Below, piece after piece: positions 9,003-17,344 of a DNA stretch of 64,000 nucleotides; position 1 is the first letter of the stretch, and each line of letters begins with the position of its first letter. This DNA comes from Alcanivorax sp. Its GTDB lineage: Bacteria; Pseudomonadota; Gammaproteobacteria; Pseudomonadales; Alcanivoracaceae. The DNA is taken from the NCBI GenBank assembly GCA_013823245.1, contig PNLU01000002.1, forward strand, positions 18,199-82,198, written 5' to 3'. Below the pieces are notes generated by a model, which did no database searches, was not told the DNA's origin, and saw nothing but the letters and a program-made list of their open reading frames with translations. A program made the position numbers and the translations under genes.

Positions 9003-10088
9003 ATGAGCCAGAACACGGCCAACAAGAGCGTGATCGACCAGGCCAAAGCCGTGCGCGAAGGCGAGCAGTTTGATGTCGCGCGCATGGATGCCTGGCTGAA
9101 AACACAGGCGCCCTCGTTGCAGGGCACGCCGGAGGTGAAGCAGTTTTCCGGCGGCGCTTCCAACCTGACCTATCTGCTCAGCTACCCGGAGCGGGACCTG
9201 ATCCTGCGTCGCCCGCCCTTTGGCCACAAGGCCAAGGGCGCGCACGACATGGTGCGCGAGTATCGCGTGCAAGCAGCCCTCAAGCCGGTCTATCCCTGCG
9301 TGCCGGACATGGTGGCGGTGTGCGAAGATCCGGCCGTGATGGACTGTGACTTCTATGTCATGGACCGCATCAAGGGCATTATCCCGCGTGCCAACCTGCC
9401 AAAGGGTGTATCCCTCAGCGAAGGCGAGACCCGGCAGCTGTGCCAGGGCGTGATCGACAAGCTGATCGAGCTGCATCAGGTCGACTACCAGGCTGCCGGC
9501 CTTGATCATCTTGGCAAGGGCGCGGGGTATGTGCAGCGCCAGATCAGCGGCTGGTCCGATCGCTACGACAAGTCAAAAACCTGGAACGTCCCCGGCTGGG
9601 CCTATGTGCGTGATTACCTGTGCGCCAACATGCCTGACGATGTCGGCACGGTGATCATCCACAACGATTACCGCTTCGACAATCTGGTGCTGGATGCCGA
9701 CGATCCGCAGCGCATCATCGGCGTGCTGGACTGGGAAATGGCCACCCTCGGCGACCCGCTCATGGACCTGGGCAACACCCTGGCCTACTGGGTGGAAGCC
9801 GACGACGATCGACTGCAACAGATGCTGCGCCGCCAGCCGACGCATTTGCCCGGCATGTTCACACGCCGCGAAGTGGTGGACTATTACTGCGACAAGATGC
9901 AGCTCAGCCCGGACAACTGGACCTTCTATGAAGTCTATGGCCTGTTCCGGCTGGCCGTGATCGTGCAGCAGATCTACTACCGTTATCACCACAAGCAGAC
10001 GCGCAATCCGGCGTTCCGGAACTTCTGGCTGTTCAATCATTATCTGCACTGGCGCAGCAAGCGCGCGATCAAGGCGGGCGCACGCTGA
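9003..10088 (+). CDS. Phosphotransferase family protein (ACAD10/11 kinase-domain type)
   Basis: A 361-residue aminoglycoside-phosphotransferase-fold kinase. The ATG at 9003 after AAAGGGG replaces the track start at 8712, which lies inside the SDR gene. 'IIHNDYRFDNLVLDADDP' holds the catalytic Asp and metal-binding Asn, and 'IGVLDWEMATLGDPLMDLG' the second metal Asp. The length and the neighbouring acyl-CoA dehydrogenase match the kinase half of mammalian ACAD10/11 and bacterial LvaA, which phosphorylate 4-hydroxyacyl-CoA. Antibiotic resistance is unlikely in this context. The product would be dephosphorylated and rearranged by the dehydrogenase encoded upstream. Confidence 0.85.
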   Translation: MSQNTANKSVIDQAKAVREGEQFDVARMDAWLKTQAPSLQGTPEVKQFSGGASNLTYLLSYPERDLILRRPPFGHKAKGAHDMVREYRVQAALKPVYPCVPDMVAVCEDPAVMDCDFYVMDRIKGIIPRANLPKGVSLSEGETRQLCQGVIDKLIELHQVDYQAAGLDHLGKGAGYVQRQISGWSDRYDKSKTWNVPGWAYVRDYLCANMPDDVGTVIIHNDYRFDNLVLDADDPQRIIGVLDWEMATLGDPLMDLGNTLAYWVEADDDRLQQMLRRQPTHLPGMFTRREVVDYYCDKMQLSPDNWTFYEVYGLFRLAVIVQQIYYRYHHKQTRNPAFRNFWLFNHYLHWRSKRAIKAGAR

Positions 10089-10089
10089 T

Positions 10090-10779
10090 ATGGGTGCTAT
10101 CTATCTTGTTCGTCATGGCCAGGCCTCCTTCAACAAGCGGGATTACGATCAGTTGTCACCGCAGGGCATCGAGCAATCCGAGCTGCTCGGCCTGGCCCTG
10201 AAAGCCCGCATCGGCGCACCGGACCGGGTGATTTGTGGCGCCATGAAACGGCATCGGCAAACGGCCCACTACAGTCTGGCCCGGATGGGCCTGGGCAATG
10301 CCTGGGATACAGACGAGCGCTGGAACGAATACGATCATGAAGAGCTGATCGTGCGGCACAAGCCGTTGTACGCCAACCGCGCCATCATGCTCGCCGATCT
10401 GGCACGCACCCTGAAACCCCGCGAGGCGTTTCAGGCGATGTTCGAGGAGGCCCTGGACCGCTGGGTCGGTGGCGATTTCGATCACGAGTATCGCGAGCCC
10501 TGGTCCGCCTTTCGCGGCCGTATTCATGCCGCACTGGATGACATCGTCGCCAGCGGCCGCTCGACGACCACACTGGTGTACACCTCCGGCGGCGCCATCA
10601 GCGCCGTAGTACAGCGGCTGTGGACGTTGCCCGAGGGGGAATGGCGCAAGCTCAACCGGGTGATCGCCAACGCTACCGTCACCAAGGTCGTTTTCGGCAG
10701 TCGCGGCACGTTTCTGAGCACCTTCAACGAACACAGTCATTTCGAAGGCGAGCAACAGCATCTGCTGACGTATCGCTAG
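10090..10779 (+). CDS. Histidine phosphatase family protein
   Basis: A 229-residue phosphoglycerate-mutase-like phosphatase with 'LVRHGQASFNKRDYDQLSPQG' split across the RHG motif (catalytic His9) and 'YTSGGAISAVVQRL' carrying a later conserved segment. It follows the phosphotransferase stop by one base, so the two are coupled. A kinase and a phosphatase side by side in an acyl-CoA operon is notable: it may reverse a misplaced phosphorylation or act on another phosphoester. The substrate is unknown. Confidence 0.85.
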   Translation: MGAIYLVRHGQASFNKRDYDQLSPQGIEQSELLGLALKARIGAPDRVICGAMKRHRQTAHYSLARMGLGNAWDTDERWNEYDHEELIVRHKPLYANRAIMLADLARTLKPREAFQAMFEEALDRWVGGDFDHEYREPWSAFRGRIHAALDDIVASGRSTTTLVYTSGGAISAVVQRLWTLPEGEWRKLNRVIANATVTKVVFGSRGTFLSTFNEHSHFEGEQQHLLTYR

Positions 10780-10817
10780 TAACGCCATACCGCACATCGC
10801 ACACGAGGTTTTGCATC

Positions 10818-11564
10818 ATGAGCAAGAATATCCTGATCACTGGCGCCAGCTCGGGTCTGGGCGAAGGCATGGCCCGCATCTTTGCCGCAGGCGGCAACAA
10901 CCTGGCCCTGTGTGCACGTCGGGTGGAACGCCTGGAAGCACTGCGCGACGAACTGGTGCAGAAACATCCTGGCATCAAGGTGGTTCTCAAGCCGCTGGAT
11001 GTGATGGATTACGATCAGGTCTTCGAGGTGTTTCGGGCATTCCGCGCCGAGCTCGGCCAGCTTGACCGGGTGATTGTCAACGCTGGCATGGGCAAAGGGC
11101 AGCCGCTGGGCACCGGCTATTTCTGGGCCAACCGGCAAACCGCAGAAACCAACTTCGTCGCCGCCCTGGCCCAATGCGAAGCGGCAATGGAAATTTTCCG
11201 CGACCAGAACAGCGGTCACCTCGTAATGATTTCATCCATGAGCGCCATGCGCGGCATGCCGAAGAACCTGACCACCTACGCCGCCACCAAGGCGGGGGTC
11301 GCGGCGTTGGCAGAAGGCATTCGCTCGGAAATGCTCGGCAAGCCGATCAAGGTCAGCACGATCTATCCCGGTTATATCCGCTCTGAAATTAACGAAAAGG
11401 TGAAAAATACGCCGTTCATGGTGGACACCGAAACCGGCTGCAAGGCGCTGGTGAAAGCCATCGAAAGTGAAAAACCGACCGCCTGCGTCCCGGCATGGCC
11501 GTGGACGGCGGTCGGTTTCCTGATGCGCAATCTGCCGTTAAGTCTGGTCAAGAAGCTGGGCTAG
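10818..11564 (+). CDS. SDR family NAD(P)-dependent oxidoreductase
   Basis: A 248-residue short-chain dehydrogenase. The ATG at 10818, with GAGG nine bases upstream, gives 'MSKNILITGASSGLGEGMAR', whereas the track start lies in the preceding gene. The catalytic 'TTYAATKAGVAALAEG' is present. A C-terminal 'GFLMRNLPLSLVKKLG' is hydrophobic and may touch the membrane. It is the last gene of the 6967 operon and its stop shares a CTAG with the convergent metal-dependent hydrolase gene. It is distinct from the SDR at 8179, so the operon carries two oxidoreductase steps. Confidence 0.9.
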   Translation: MSKNILITGASSGLGEGMARIFAAGGNNLALCARRVERLEALRDELVQKHPGIKVVLKPLDVMDYDQVFEVFRAFRAELGQLDRVIVNAGMGKGQPLGTGYFWANRQTAETNFVAALAQCEAAMEIFRDQNSGHLVMISSMSAMRGMPKNLTTYAATKAGVAALAEGIRSEMLGKPIKVSTIYPGYIRSEINEKVKNTPFMVDTETGCKALVKAIESEKPTACVPAWPWTAVGFLMRNLPLSLVKKLG

Positions 11565-12475
11565 ACAGACGCTCCGGCATTGGCTGCAGGCGAACGTGCA
11601 ATATAAGCGAGCGCCTGCGCCGTATCCCCCTCGGTGCGCGGGTGGAAACCCGGTGACAACCAGCGCAGGGTGCGGTTCAGGATCAGGCTGAACGTCGGCA
11701 CGTTATCGTTACGACGACCGATGCGCTCGATCTCCAGCAGCACCCGCACCGTGGTCTGGCGCGCCAGACGCCGCCCCTTCGGGTCAGGGTCCTGCCGCGC
11801 CAGACTGCGCCCGCCCTCGGCAATAAAGTACAGGAACAGCGGGAATACGATCGCCATCAAAGCCTGACGGCTGACATAGAAACCCAGCTGCGTCCGGCAC
11901 AGGTGTTCAAACAGATCGAACGCCACGCTGCGATGTTCGACCTCTTCTGCCAGATGCCAGCGGAACAGGTCGGCAACTACAGGGTCCGCCTTGTCCCAGC
12001 TGTCACTGTTCATGCACCAGTCACCCAGCAGCCCGGTGAAATGTTCAATCGCCGCAACAATGCCCACCCTCGCCAGCAGCCAGTGCCGCTCAAGAAAACG
12101 TCGCTGCAACCAGCGCTGGCCGAGCGGCGCATCACCGAGCAATTGATGAAACAGCGCGTCGATACGCTCGCGGTAGCCGAGCACATCCAGCCCTTGATCC
12201 GCCAGCCATTGCTCCCCCTCGCGGTGTGCCTGGGCATGCATCGCTTCCTGACGGATAAATGCTTCCACATCAGCGCGCAGCTGCGCATCCTGCACCAGCG
12301 GCAGCGCCTTGTTGTAGACGCGGCAGAACCACAACTCGCCAGCGGGCAGCAGCAGATGGATGCCATTGATCAAGTGGCTGGACAACGGATCATCCGGTAT
12401 CCAGTGCAACGGAGACGAAGACAGGTCAAACGCCACTCGCCGGACCTGCAATGCTGAAACCACCTGCTCGCTCAT
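11561..12475 (-). CDS. Predicted metal-dependent hydrolase (PF10118-type)
   Basis: A 304-residue, mostly helical protein. 'EAFIRQEAMHAQAHREGEQW' and 'WHLAEEVEHRSVAFDLFEHL' supply paired Glu and His residues spaced like a di-metal helical-bundle site; this pattern is annotated as a metal-dependent hydrolase (PF10118), although it equally resembles a diiron protein. It begins inside the last codons of the upstream alpha/beta hydrolase gene (ATGA overlap), so the two are coupled. Function is inferred from family only. Confidence 0.75.
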   Translation of the reverse strand: MSEQVVSALQVRRVAFDLSSSPLHWIPDDPLSSHLINGIHLLLPAGELWFCRVYNKALPLVQDAQLRADVEAFIRQEAMHAQAHREGEQWLADQGLDVLGYRERIDALFHQLLGDAPLGQRWLQRRFLERHWLLARVGIVAAIEHFTGLLGDWCMNSDSWDKADPVVADLFRWHLAEEVEHRSVAFDLFEHLCRTQLGFYVSRQALMAIVFPLFLYFIAEGGRSLARQDPDPKGRRLARQTTVRVLLEIERIGRRNDNVPTFSLILNRTLRWLSPGFHPRTEGDTAQALAYIARSPAANAGASV

Positions 12476-13425
12476 GATGCCAACCTCTTGAGTAAAGCCG
12501 CCCCCGCGCCGCTCACCCGCCAGGGCGACAACACCTCAGCCTGATCACCGCGCTCGACCGCGCTGACAAAATCGCCAATCGAACGCGCAATCAGATCCGG
12601 GTGACTCAACGGCACCCAGTGACTGGCGTCGATGTCCTGTCGATACAGCTCCGGCACCCAGCGCTGCATGTCTTCAAACAGCTGCGTACCAACATAGTTG
12701 TCCCGCTGCGGAACAATCAGCAGCACCGGGCATGCGGCATAGCGCGGCTCCGGGCGCAGGAGTTTCGGGACGAAGTTGGCGCGATAAAGCCGCACACCCT
12801 GGCGGCCATCCTGTGTCTGGCTGGGATTGGGATGCGGTTCGGTGACACCTTCGACCCGGCTCAGGTACAGCGGCCAGAGGCGGCCCATGGCCGCCTGCCA
12901 GACCAGCTCAGGCAGTAACGGAATCTGGAACAGCCCGACATACCAGGAGCTGGCCAGCTGGCGCAGCACCTTGGCCTGCTGGGCAGGCAACATGCTGCGC
13001 AGACGATCACGCATCCAGTAACCCACATGGTCCAGGCAGGGGCCGGACAAAGAGGTGTAGGACAGAATTCGCGGCTTCAGTGGGCCACTGGTGACCGATT
13101 CCCAGCTCTGGATCGAACCCCAGTCGTGGGCCGCCAGATGAAAGTCGCGGCCCGGAAGCAGCGCATCCACCACCGCCTTCAGATCAGCGGCCAGGCAGGT
13201 CATCCGGTAATCCCGCACCCGGGACGGCGCATCAGATGCCCCCGCCCCGCGTACATCGTAAGCCAGCACGTAGAACCGGTCGGCCAGACGCTCGGCCACC
13301 GGCTGCCAGACACTGTGGTTATCCGGGTAGCCATGCACCAGCACCAGCGCGGGCTTGCGCGCGTCACCCCAGGCGCGCACCGCCAGCCCGACGCCCCCTG
13401 CATCCACTCGAAACTGTTGCACCAT
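12472..13425 (-). CDS. Alpha/beta hydrolase, epoxide hydrolase-like
   Basis: A 317-residue alpha/beta hydrolase. 'LVLVHGYPDNHSVW' holds the oxyanion HG motif and 'HLAAHDWGSIQSW' the nucleophile elbow. The nucleophile position reads Asp, as in epoxide hydrolases and haloalkane dehalogenases, rather than the Ser of esterases. The C-terminal 'DIDASHWVPLSHPDLIA' carries the catalytic His. The substrate is unknown. It is first in a two-gene unit with the metal-dependent hydrolase and divergent from the START-like gene. Confidence 0.8.
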   Translation of the reverse strand: MVQQFRVDAGGVGLAVRAWGDARKPALVLVHGYPDNHSVWQPVAERLADRFYVLAYDVRGAGASDAPSRVRDYRMTCLAADLKAVVDALLPGRDFHLAAHDWGSIQSWESVTSGPLKPRILSYTSLSGPCLDHVGYWMRDRLRSMLPAQQAKVLRQLASSWYVGLFQIPLLPELVWQAAMGRLWPLYLSRVEGVTEPHPNPSQTQDGRQGVRLYRANFVPKLLRPEPRYAACPVLLIVPQRDNYVGTQLFEDMQRWVPELYRQDIDASHWVPLSHPDLIARSIGDFVSAVERGDQAEVLSPWRVSGAGAALLKRLAS

Positions 13426-13602
13426 GGCGTTCTCAGCCCCTCCGCAGCAATCTTTGTTCTTTCATGCCATCGAATATAGCACCATTGACCGATGTAAAGG
13501 TGACCGGAGCGCCCGGCGCTACGGCCAATGTGGCCTTCACGGGCATACTGTCGTTCTGGCACATTAGTGCGCCTTCGATGATGCCAGACCATGGAGTACC
13601 GC

Positions 13603-14325
13603 ATGCCTCTACGCCGCATTGCAGTCGTTTTATTGCTGCTTCTCCCGACAACGCTGCTAGCGCAGCCCGACGCCGAAGCGGAATGGGAACAGAACCGCAA
13701 AGCCCGTGAGCGTGGAGACGTCAGCACCTATGCTCGCCCCGTGGAAGGCAGCTCGATCAACCAGTTCCGCGGCATCGTGGAAGTCCCGCACCCGCTGGTG
13801 ACCGTGATGGCCGTGATCAGCGATGTGGCCAACTTCGACGACTGGGTCTTCCAGTGCAAGGGCACAGAGATGCGCGAGGAAGAGTGGGGGCCGGAGCATG
13901 CGCGGGTGATGATTCGCGGTATCTGGCCGGTGTCGGACCGTGACGTGCTGGTACGTAGCCATTACGAGCAAGACCCGGATACGCTGGCCGTGACGGTGCA
14001 CTCCACTGCCACCGATGACGTATTCGAAGAACAACGCGGCTACGTGCGCATCCCGGCACTGAACAATGTGTTCCGCTTCGAGCCCCTGGATGACGGCTGG
14101 ACCCGCATCACGTTCCAGACCTTCGTCAATCCGGGCGGTGCCATCCCCGCCTGGCTGTCCAACTTCGTGTCCACCCGTGCGCCTCTGCAGACACTTGAAG
14201 GTATGAAAGCGCAAATGGACAAGGAGGCGTACCAGCTCGCATCACCGGATGAACTGCCTGACATCCTGCCTGGCAGCCCGCAGTTGACCTTCCCCGAGCA
14301 TCACCGCGCCAGCACGCGGCTTTAA
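13603..14325 (+). CDS. Secreted START/SRPBCC-fold protein
   Basis: A 240-residue protein with a signal peptide ('MPLRRIAVVLLLLLPTTLLAQ'). The ATG at 13603 has GGAG six bases upstream; the track ATG at 13591 is an in-frame alternative adding four residues. The mature part ('FRGIVEVPHPLVTVMAVISD', 'WPVSDRDVLVRSHY', 'WTRITFQTFVNPGGAIPAWL') resembles bacterial START lipid-binding domains. A periplasmic role in binding or moving a lipid is likely but unproven. It is divergent from the alpha/beta hydrolase gene. Confidence 0.75.
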   Translation: MPLRRIAVVLLLLLPTTLLAQPDAEAEWEQNRKARERGDVSTYARPVEGSSINQFRGIVEVPHPLVTVMAVISDVANFDDWVFQCKGTEMREEEWGPEHARVMIRGIWPVSDRDVLVRSHYEQDPDTLAVTVHSTATDDVFEEQRGYVRIPALNNVFRFEPLDDGWTRITFQTFVNPGGAIPAWLSNFVSTRAPLQTLEGMKAQMDKEAYQLASPDELPDILPGSPQLTFPEHHRASTRL

Positions 14326-14330
14326 GCGGC

Positions 14331-14360
14331 TCCGGCAGGGCGGACAACCGCCCTGCCGGA
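14331..14360. terminator. Strong hairpin between convergent genes
   Basis: A perfect 13-bp stem (TCCGGCAGGGCGG with CCGCCCTGCCGGA) with an ACAA loop lies between the stop of the START-like gene and the stop of the TM2 gene. It has no T-run on either strand, so termination may be Rho-assisted or the hairpin may protect both 3' ends. Confidence 0.55.
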
Positions 14361-14375
14361 ACACCACTGACGACA

Positions 14376-14588
14376 TCAGGTCCACTCGGTCAGCTTGTTG
14401 CCCTGCTTGTCAGTAAACGCCCCGACAATAATCATGACAAAATCGATCAGGGCCCAGATGCCCAGCCCGCCGAGCGTCACCAGTTGCAGGATGCCCGTTC
14501 CGATCTTGCCAACGTAGAAGCGGTGAATGCCGAAGACTCCCAGAAAGAAGCACAGAAGAAAAGCCGGCAGAATACGTTTTTCACTCAT
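14376..14588 (-). CDS. TM2 domain-containing small membrane protein
   Basis: A 70-residue TM2 protein. The start at 14588 follows AAAGGGAA and begins 'MSEKRILPAFLLCFFLGVFG'. Two hydrophobic helices flank the family core 'GIHRFYVGKIGTGILQL'. The start codon overlaps the last eight bases of the M48 peptidase gene, so it is translationally coupled as the third gene of a membrane operon. Function of TM2 proteins in bacteria is unknown; a helper role for the adjacent protease is possible. Confidence 0.85.
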   Translation of the reverse strand: MSEKRILPAFLLCFFLGVFGIHRFYVGKIGTGILQLVTLGGLGIWALIDFVMIIVGAFTDKQGNKLTEWT

Positions 14589-15708
14589 TGTTATTCCCTT
14601 TTTCTGATTTGATGGTACTTCCCTCATCGCAGATGCCTTTCAGCAACTGCCATGTTCTGTTGTCCAGCGCCGCAGACCCTGGCCGCTGGTAGCGTGAAGC
14701 CTGTTCAATACGTGCCGGAAAGGACGGATGCGTGCTGAGGATGTCACTGCCACGAGGACCCACAAAAAGACGACTACGCTGGCGACGCTCGAAAAAACTG
14801 ACCAGCCCCCGACTGTCAATCCCTGCATTATCAAGCAATGTCAGGGCCAACCGGTCCGCTTCCAGCTCGGCCTCTCGGCTATAAGAACGGTTCAACAGGG
14901 TTTCACCGGCCTGTCCGGCCATGGCAGCAGCTGCGGTGGCATCCCCCAGCAGGGCCGCGAACAACAGCCGATACCCCAGCGCTCTGCCGATAGCCCGTGT
15001 CGGATGCGCCAGCACGGAATGCGCCATTTCATGGGCCAGGACCGCCGCGACTTCTTCCCCGTTTTCGGCATCAGCAAGCAAACCACGCGTCAGCATGATC
15101 TGGCCGCCTGGCGCCGCAAAGGCGTTGATCATTGAAGCGTCAAGCACTCGTGCCACGAAGTCGTCCGGGTCGTAGCCGCTGCTGAGTGCCAGGCGTGACA
15201 CCAGCACTGCCAGCGCGCCCAACCCCTCCTCGCCAGCACATAGCCCATAATCACGACTGATGTGGGTGACAATTTTTTCGCCCGCGGCGCGCTCCCACTC
15301 CACAGGCATCGCCGCGGCCACCTCTTCCCCCATATAGGGCACCGATGCCACCAGCGCCACAAGGCAAACCAGGACGAAGCCTCCCACCAGAACGAAGCGC
15401 TGGCGCAGCGACATATTGCCCAGATAGCTACGCCCCCACGCGCGCCCCAACCCTGGATGAACACCACGCAATGTCGTCAGCAGCGCATGATCTGCCACAA
15501 TCAGGCGGGCCTCGGGATGATCTGCGCATATCAGGCGCAGCGGTTGCCCCGCATAGACGTCCTCCGCCAGACGAAGGCCGGTCACGGGCATAGTCAGAAC
15601 GGTGTAGCCACTACCTGGCTCCAGCAGCACAAGCTGACGGCCCACCACCCGCACCTCGACCTCTGTGCGGGCGGCAGACACTCCGTCATACCAGAACCCA
15701 TGGATCAC
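14581..15708 (-). CDS. M48 family metallopeptidase, membrane-anchored
   Basis: A 375-residue zinc peptidase. The HExxH motif 'LAHEMAHSVLAHP' is at residues 226-230 and the downstream zinc ligand lies in 'SREAELEADRLALTLL' near residue 280. A transmembrane span at about residues 105-124 separates an N-terminal beta-rich domain (about 1-80) from the catalytic part. HtpX and BepA relatives degrade or remodel envelope proteins. Its ATG overlaps the end of the DUF898 gene by four bases, giving a DUF898-M48-TM2 operon. The N-terminal domain is probably cytoplasmic and regulatory (inferred). Confidence 0.9.
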   Translation of the reverse strand: MIHGFWYDGVSAARTEVEVRVVGRQLVLLEPGSGYTVLTMPVTGLRLAEDVYAGQPLRLICADHPEARLIVADHALLTTLRGVHPGLGRAWGRSYLGNMSLRQRFVLVGGFVLVCLVALVASVPYMGEEVAAAMPVEWERAAGEKIVTHISRDYGLCAGEEGLGALAVLVSRLALSSGYDPDDFVARVLDASMINAFAAPGGQIMLTRGLLADAENGEEVAAVLAHEMAHSVLAHPTRAIGRALGYRLLFAALLGDATAAAAMAGQAGETLLNRSYSREAELEADRLALTLLDNAGIDSRGLVSFFERRQRSRLFVGPRGSDILSTHPSFPARIEQASRYQRPGSAALDNRTWQLLKGICDEGSTIKSEKGNNNE

Positions 15709-16733
15709 AAGGCGCTGACATCCGCCAACTCGGCCATTCCCTCACCCAGCGCATCGGCTTGCGTCTGAGCTTGCTGGATGGCGGCATAATCCATGTCGCC
15801 CGTGATATCTGTATAGTGCGCCATGAATCGCAGAGTGCGCACCGTCACCCAGGCATAGGCCAGGCCCAACGTAAGCACTATCAACAGCAGGTTGGTGGCA
15901 GACAACATGAACATCTTCCCGTGGCTGGCCTGCAGCGCAAAGCGCATATCACCCAGAGAGGAATGACTGACGACGTAGCGCATTTCTTCCACGCTGTACC
16001 AGTACCAGATCAGCAAAATTGCCAGCAGGATAATCACCCCCGCAATGATCCCCTCGCCGAAGGTCAGCCCGGAAAATGCCAGCACAAGGCCCGCGACAAT
16101 GCCCACAAATGTGGCCCCGTAAGCCAACATGAAGCGCCCGATCAGATCGCTCCCTTGCCCGGTAAAGCCCGCTTGCTGGCTGCCGAACCAGGTATTGTTC
16201 AGCGCGTAGGAAGCAAGATGCATGCTCATATACGGCTTGTAGATGCCGAGTGTGAGACCGGTCAACAGGCTGTAGCCGAAGAACTTGAAACCGTACTCCA
16301 CCGCCTTGCCCTGCAAACCGAAACGGATACCGCGCAAACGCGTGCGACTGAGTCGATAACGCGACGCCATATACAGCATCATGCCTATTGCAGCGGGTGA
16401 CATGATATAAGCCACCATGATGACGAGTATTCCCAGGATTTCGGACACCTGAAAGACCAGGAAAAGCGCGAGCATGACCAGCACCATAATGGCCATGGCA
16501 CGCAGAAAACCCATAAACAGCTCGCCGCCCGTGCCGGTGTACTCCAGACGCTCCCCGTCAAACTCCATATGCGTCCACAGATAGCGCCGCACCCGGGCCT
16601 TGGCCCAGAAGTGGTAGATACCCAGTGTCACGACCTTGAGCAGTGTGTTGACCAGAAAGATCAGAAACAGCTCCATACCGGAGCCCAGATAAGCGAGGCG
16701 CTGAGCACGCCCCGGTTTGCCGTGAGTATCCAT
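15705..16733 (-). CDS. YjgN/DUF898 family inner membrane protein
   Basis: A 342-residue polytopic protein. The ATG at 16733 lies eight bases after GGGG; the track start (16778) and the ATG at 16739 fit worse. It has six or more hydrophobic spans and two internal repeats of the DUF898 motif ('LLKVVTLGIYHFWAKARVRR', 'LLTGLTLGIYKPYMSMHL'). Function is unknown. DUF898 genes often precede an M48 peptidase, as here, which suggests the two work together in the inner membrane. Confidence 0.85.
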   Translation of the reverse strand: MDTHGKPGRAQRLAYLGSGMELFLIFLVNTLLKVVTLGIYHFWAKARVRRYLWTHMEFDGERLEYTGTGGELFMGFLRAMAIMVLVMLALFLVFQVSEILGILVIMVAYIMSPAAIGMMLYMASRYRLSRTRLRGIRFGLQGKAVEYGFKFFGYSLLTGLTLGIYKPYMSMHLASYALNNTWFGSQQAGFTGQGSDLIGRFMLAYGATFVGIVAGLVLAFSGLTFGEGIIAGVIILLAILLIWYWYSVEEMRYVVSHSSLGDMRFALQASHGKMFMLSATNLLLIVLTLGLAYAWVTVRTLRFMAHYTDITGDMDYAAIQQAQTQADALGEGMAELADVSAL

Positions 16734-17015
16734 CGGCATTTCCCCTTTATCATTCCCTTTTTTTATCAAGCCCGACAACAGGCTTGCCCCGCCCGGTTCG
16801 CTTTGCAGCGCCCCTCCGGACAGCTGGCATTATAGTCATGGCCAGACCGTCTGGCTGTAAGCCATATCGTACAAACGAACGTAAAACATCCCCACTCTCG
16901 CATCTCACCGTATTCAGGTAGAAAAAACAGCATGTTAGGCTCGAAGAGTGGGTGGTTTACCAGCCCGAAAGAGAGCCGTGAACCCGTTCACAAACCAACT
17001 CGCAAGGAGGACGTT

Positions 17016-17342
17016 ATGACACCCCTGACGAGAGACGAGCTCAAAAAGATGAACGAGCAACAGCACGAGGATTTTGTCCTGATCAACGTGCTCGCGCCCT
17101 CCGCCTTCAACAAGGCGCATATCCGCACCTCGGTTAATGTGCCCGTGGATGAAGACGGCTTCGCGGAACGCGTTGAGAGCATCGCGGGTGACAAGGATCG
17201 CAAGATCGTTGTCTACTGCGCGAGCTTCGACTGCGATGCGTCAGAGCAGGCCGCAGAGAAGCTGGAGGCCGCTGGCTTTACAGCGGTTTATGACTATGAA
17301 GGCGGTACCCGCGACTGGTTCGCGCAGCGCAACGCTGCCTGA
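17016..17342 (+). CDS. Rhodanese-like domain protein
   Basis: A 108-residue single rhodanese domain. The ATG at 17016 has a strong AAGGAGG five bases upstream and trims 28 residues from the track ORF. 'IVVYCASFDCDASEQAAEKL' places the active-site cysteine in the usual loop after the 'VVYC' strand. These domains carry sulfur as a persulfide or act in disulfide and cyanide chemistry. The partner is unknown. It is divergent from the DUF898 operon and ends two bases from the convergent pta gene. Confidence 0.85.
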   Translation: MTPLTRDELKKMNEQQHEDFVLINVLAPSAFNKAHIRTSVNVPVDEDGFAERVESIAGDKDRKIVVYCASFDCDASEQAAEKLEAAGFTAVYDYEGGTRDWFAQRNAA

Positions 17343-17344
17343 CA

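Noticed and set aside
9003-10088. Aminoglycoside resistance gene
   Set aside because: The kinase fold is shared, but the acyl-CoA dehydrogenase neighbours point to an ACAD10/11-type hydroxyacyl-CoA kinase. The same holds for the gene at 31240.
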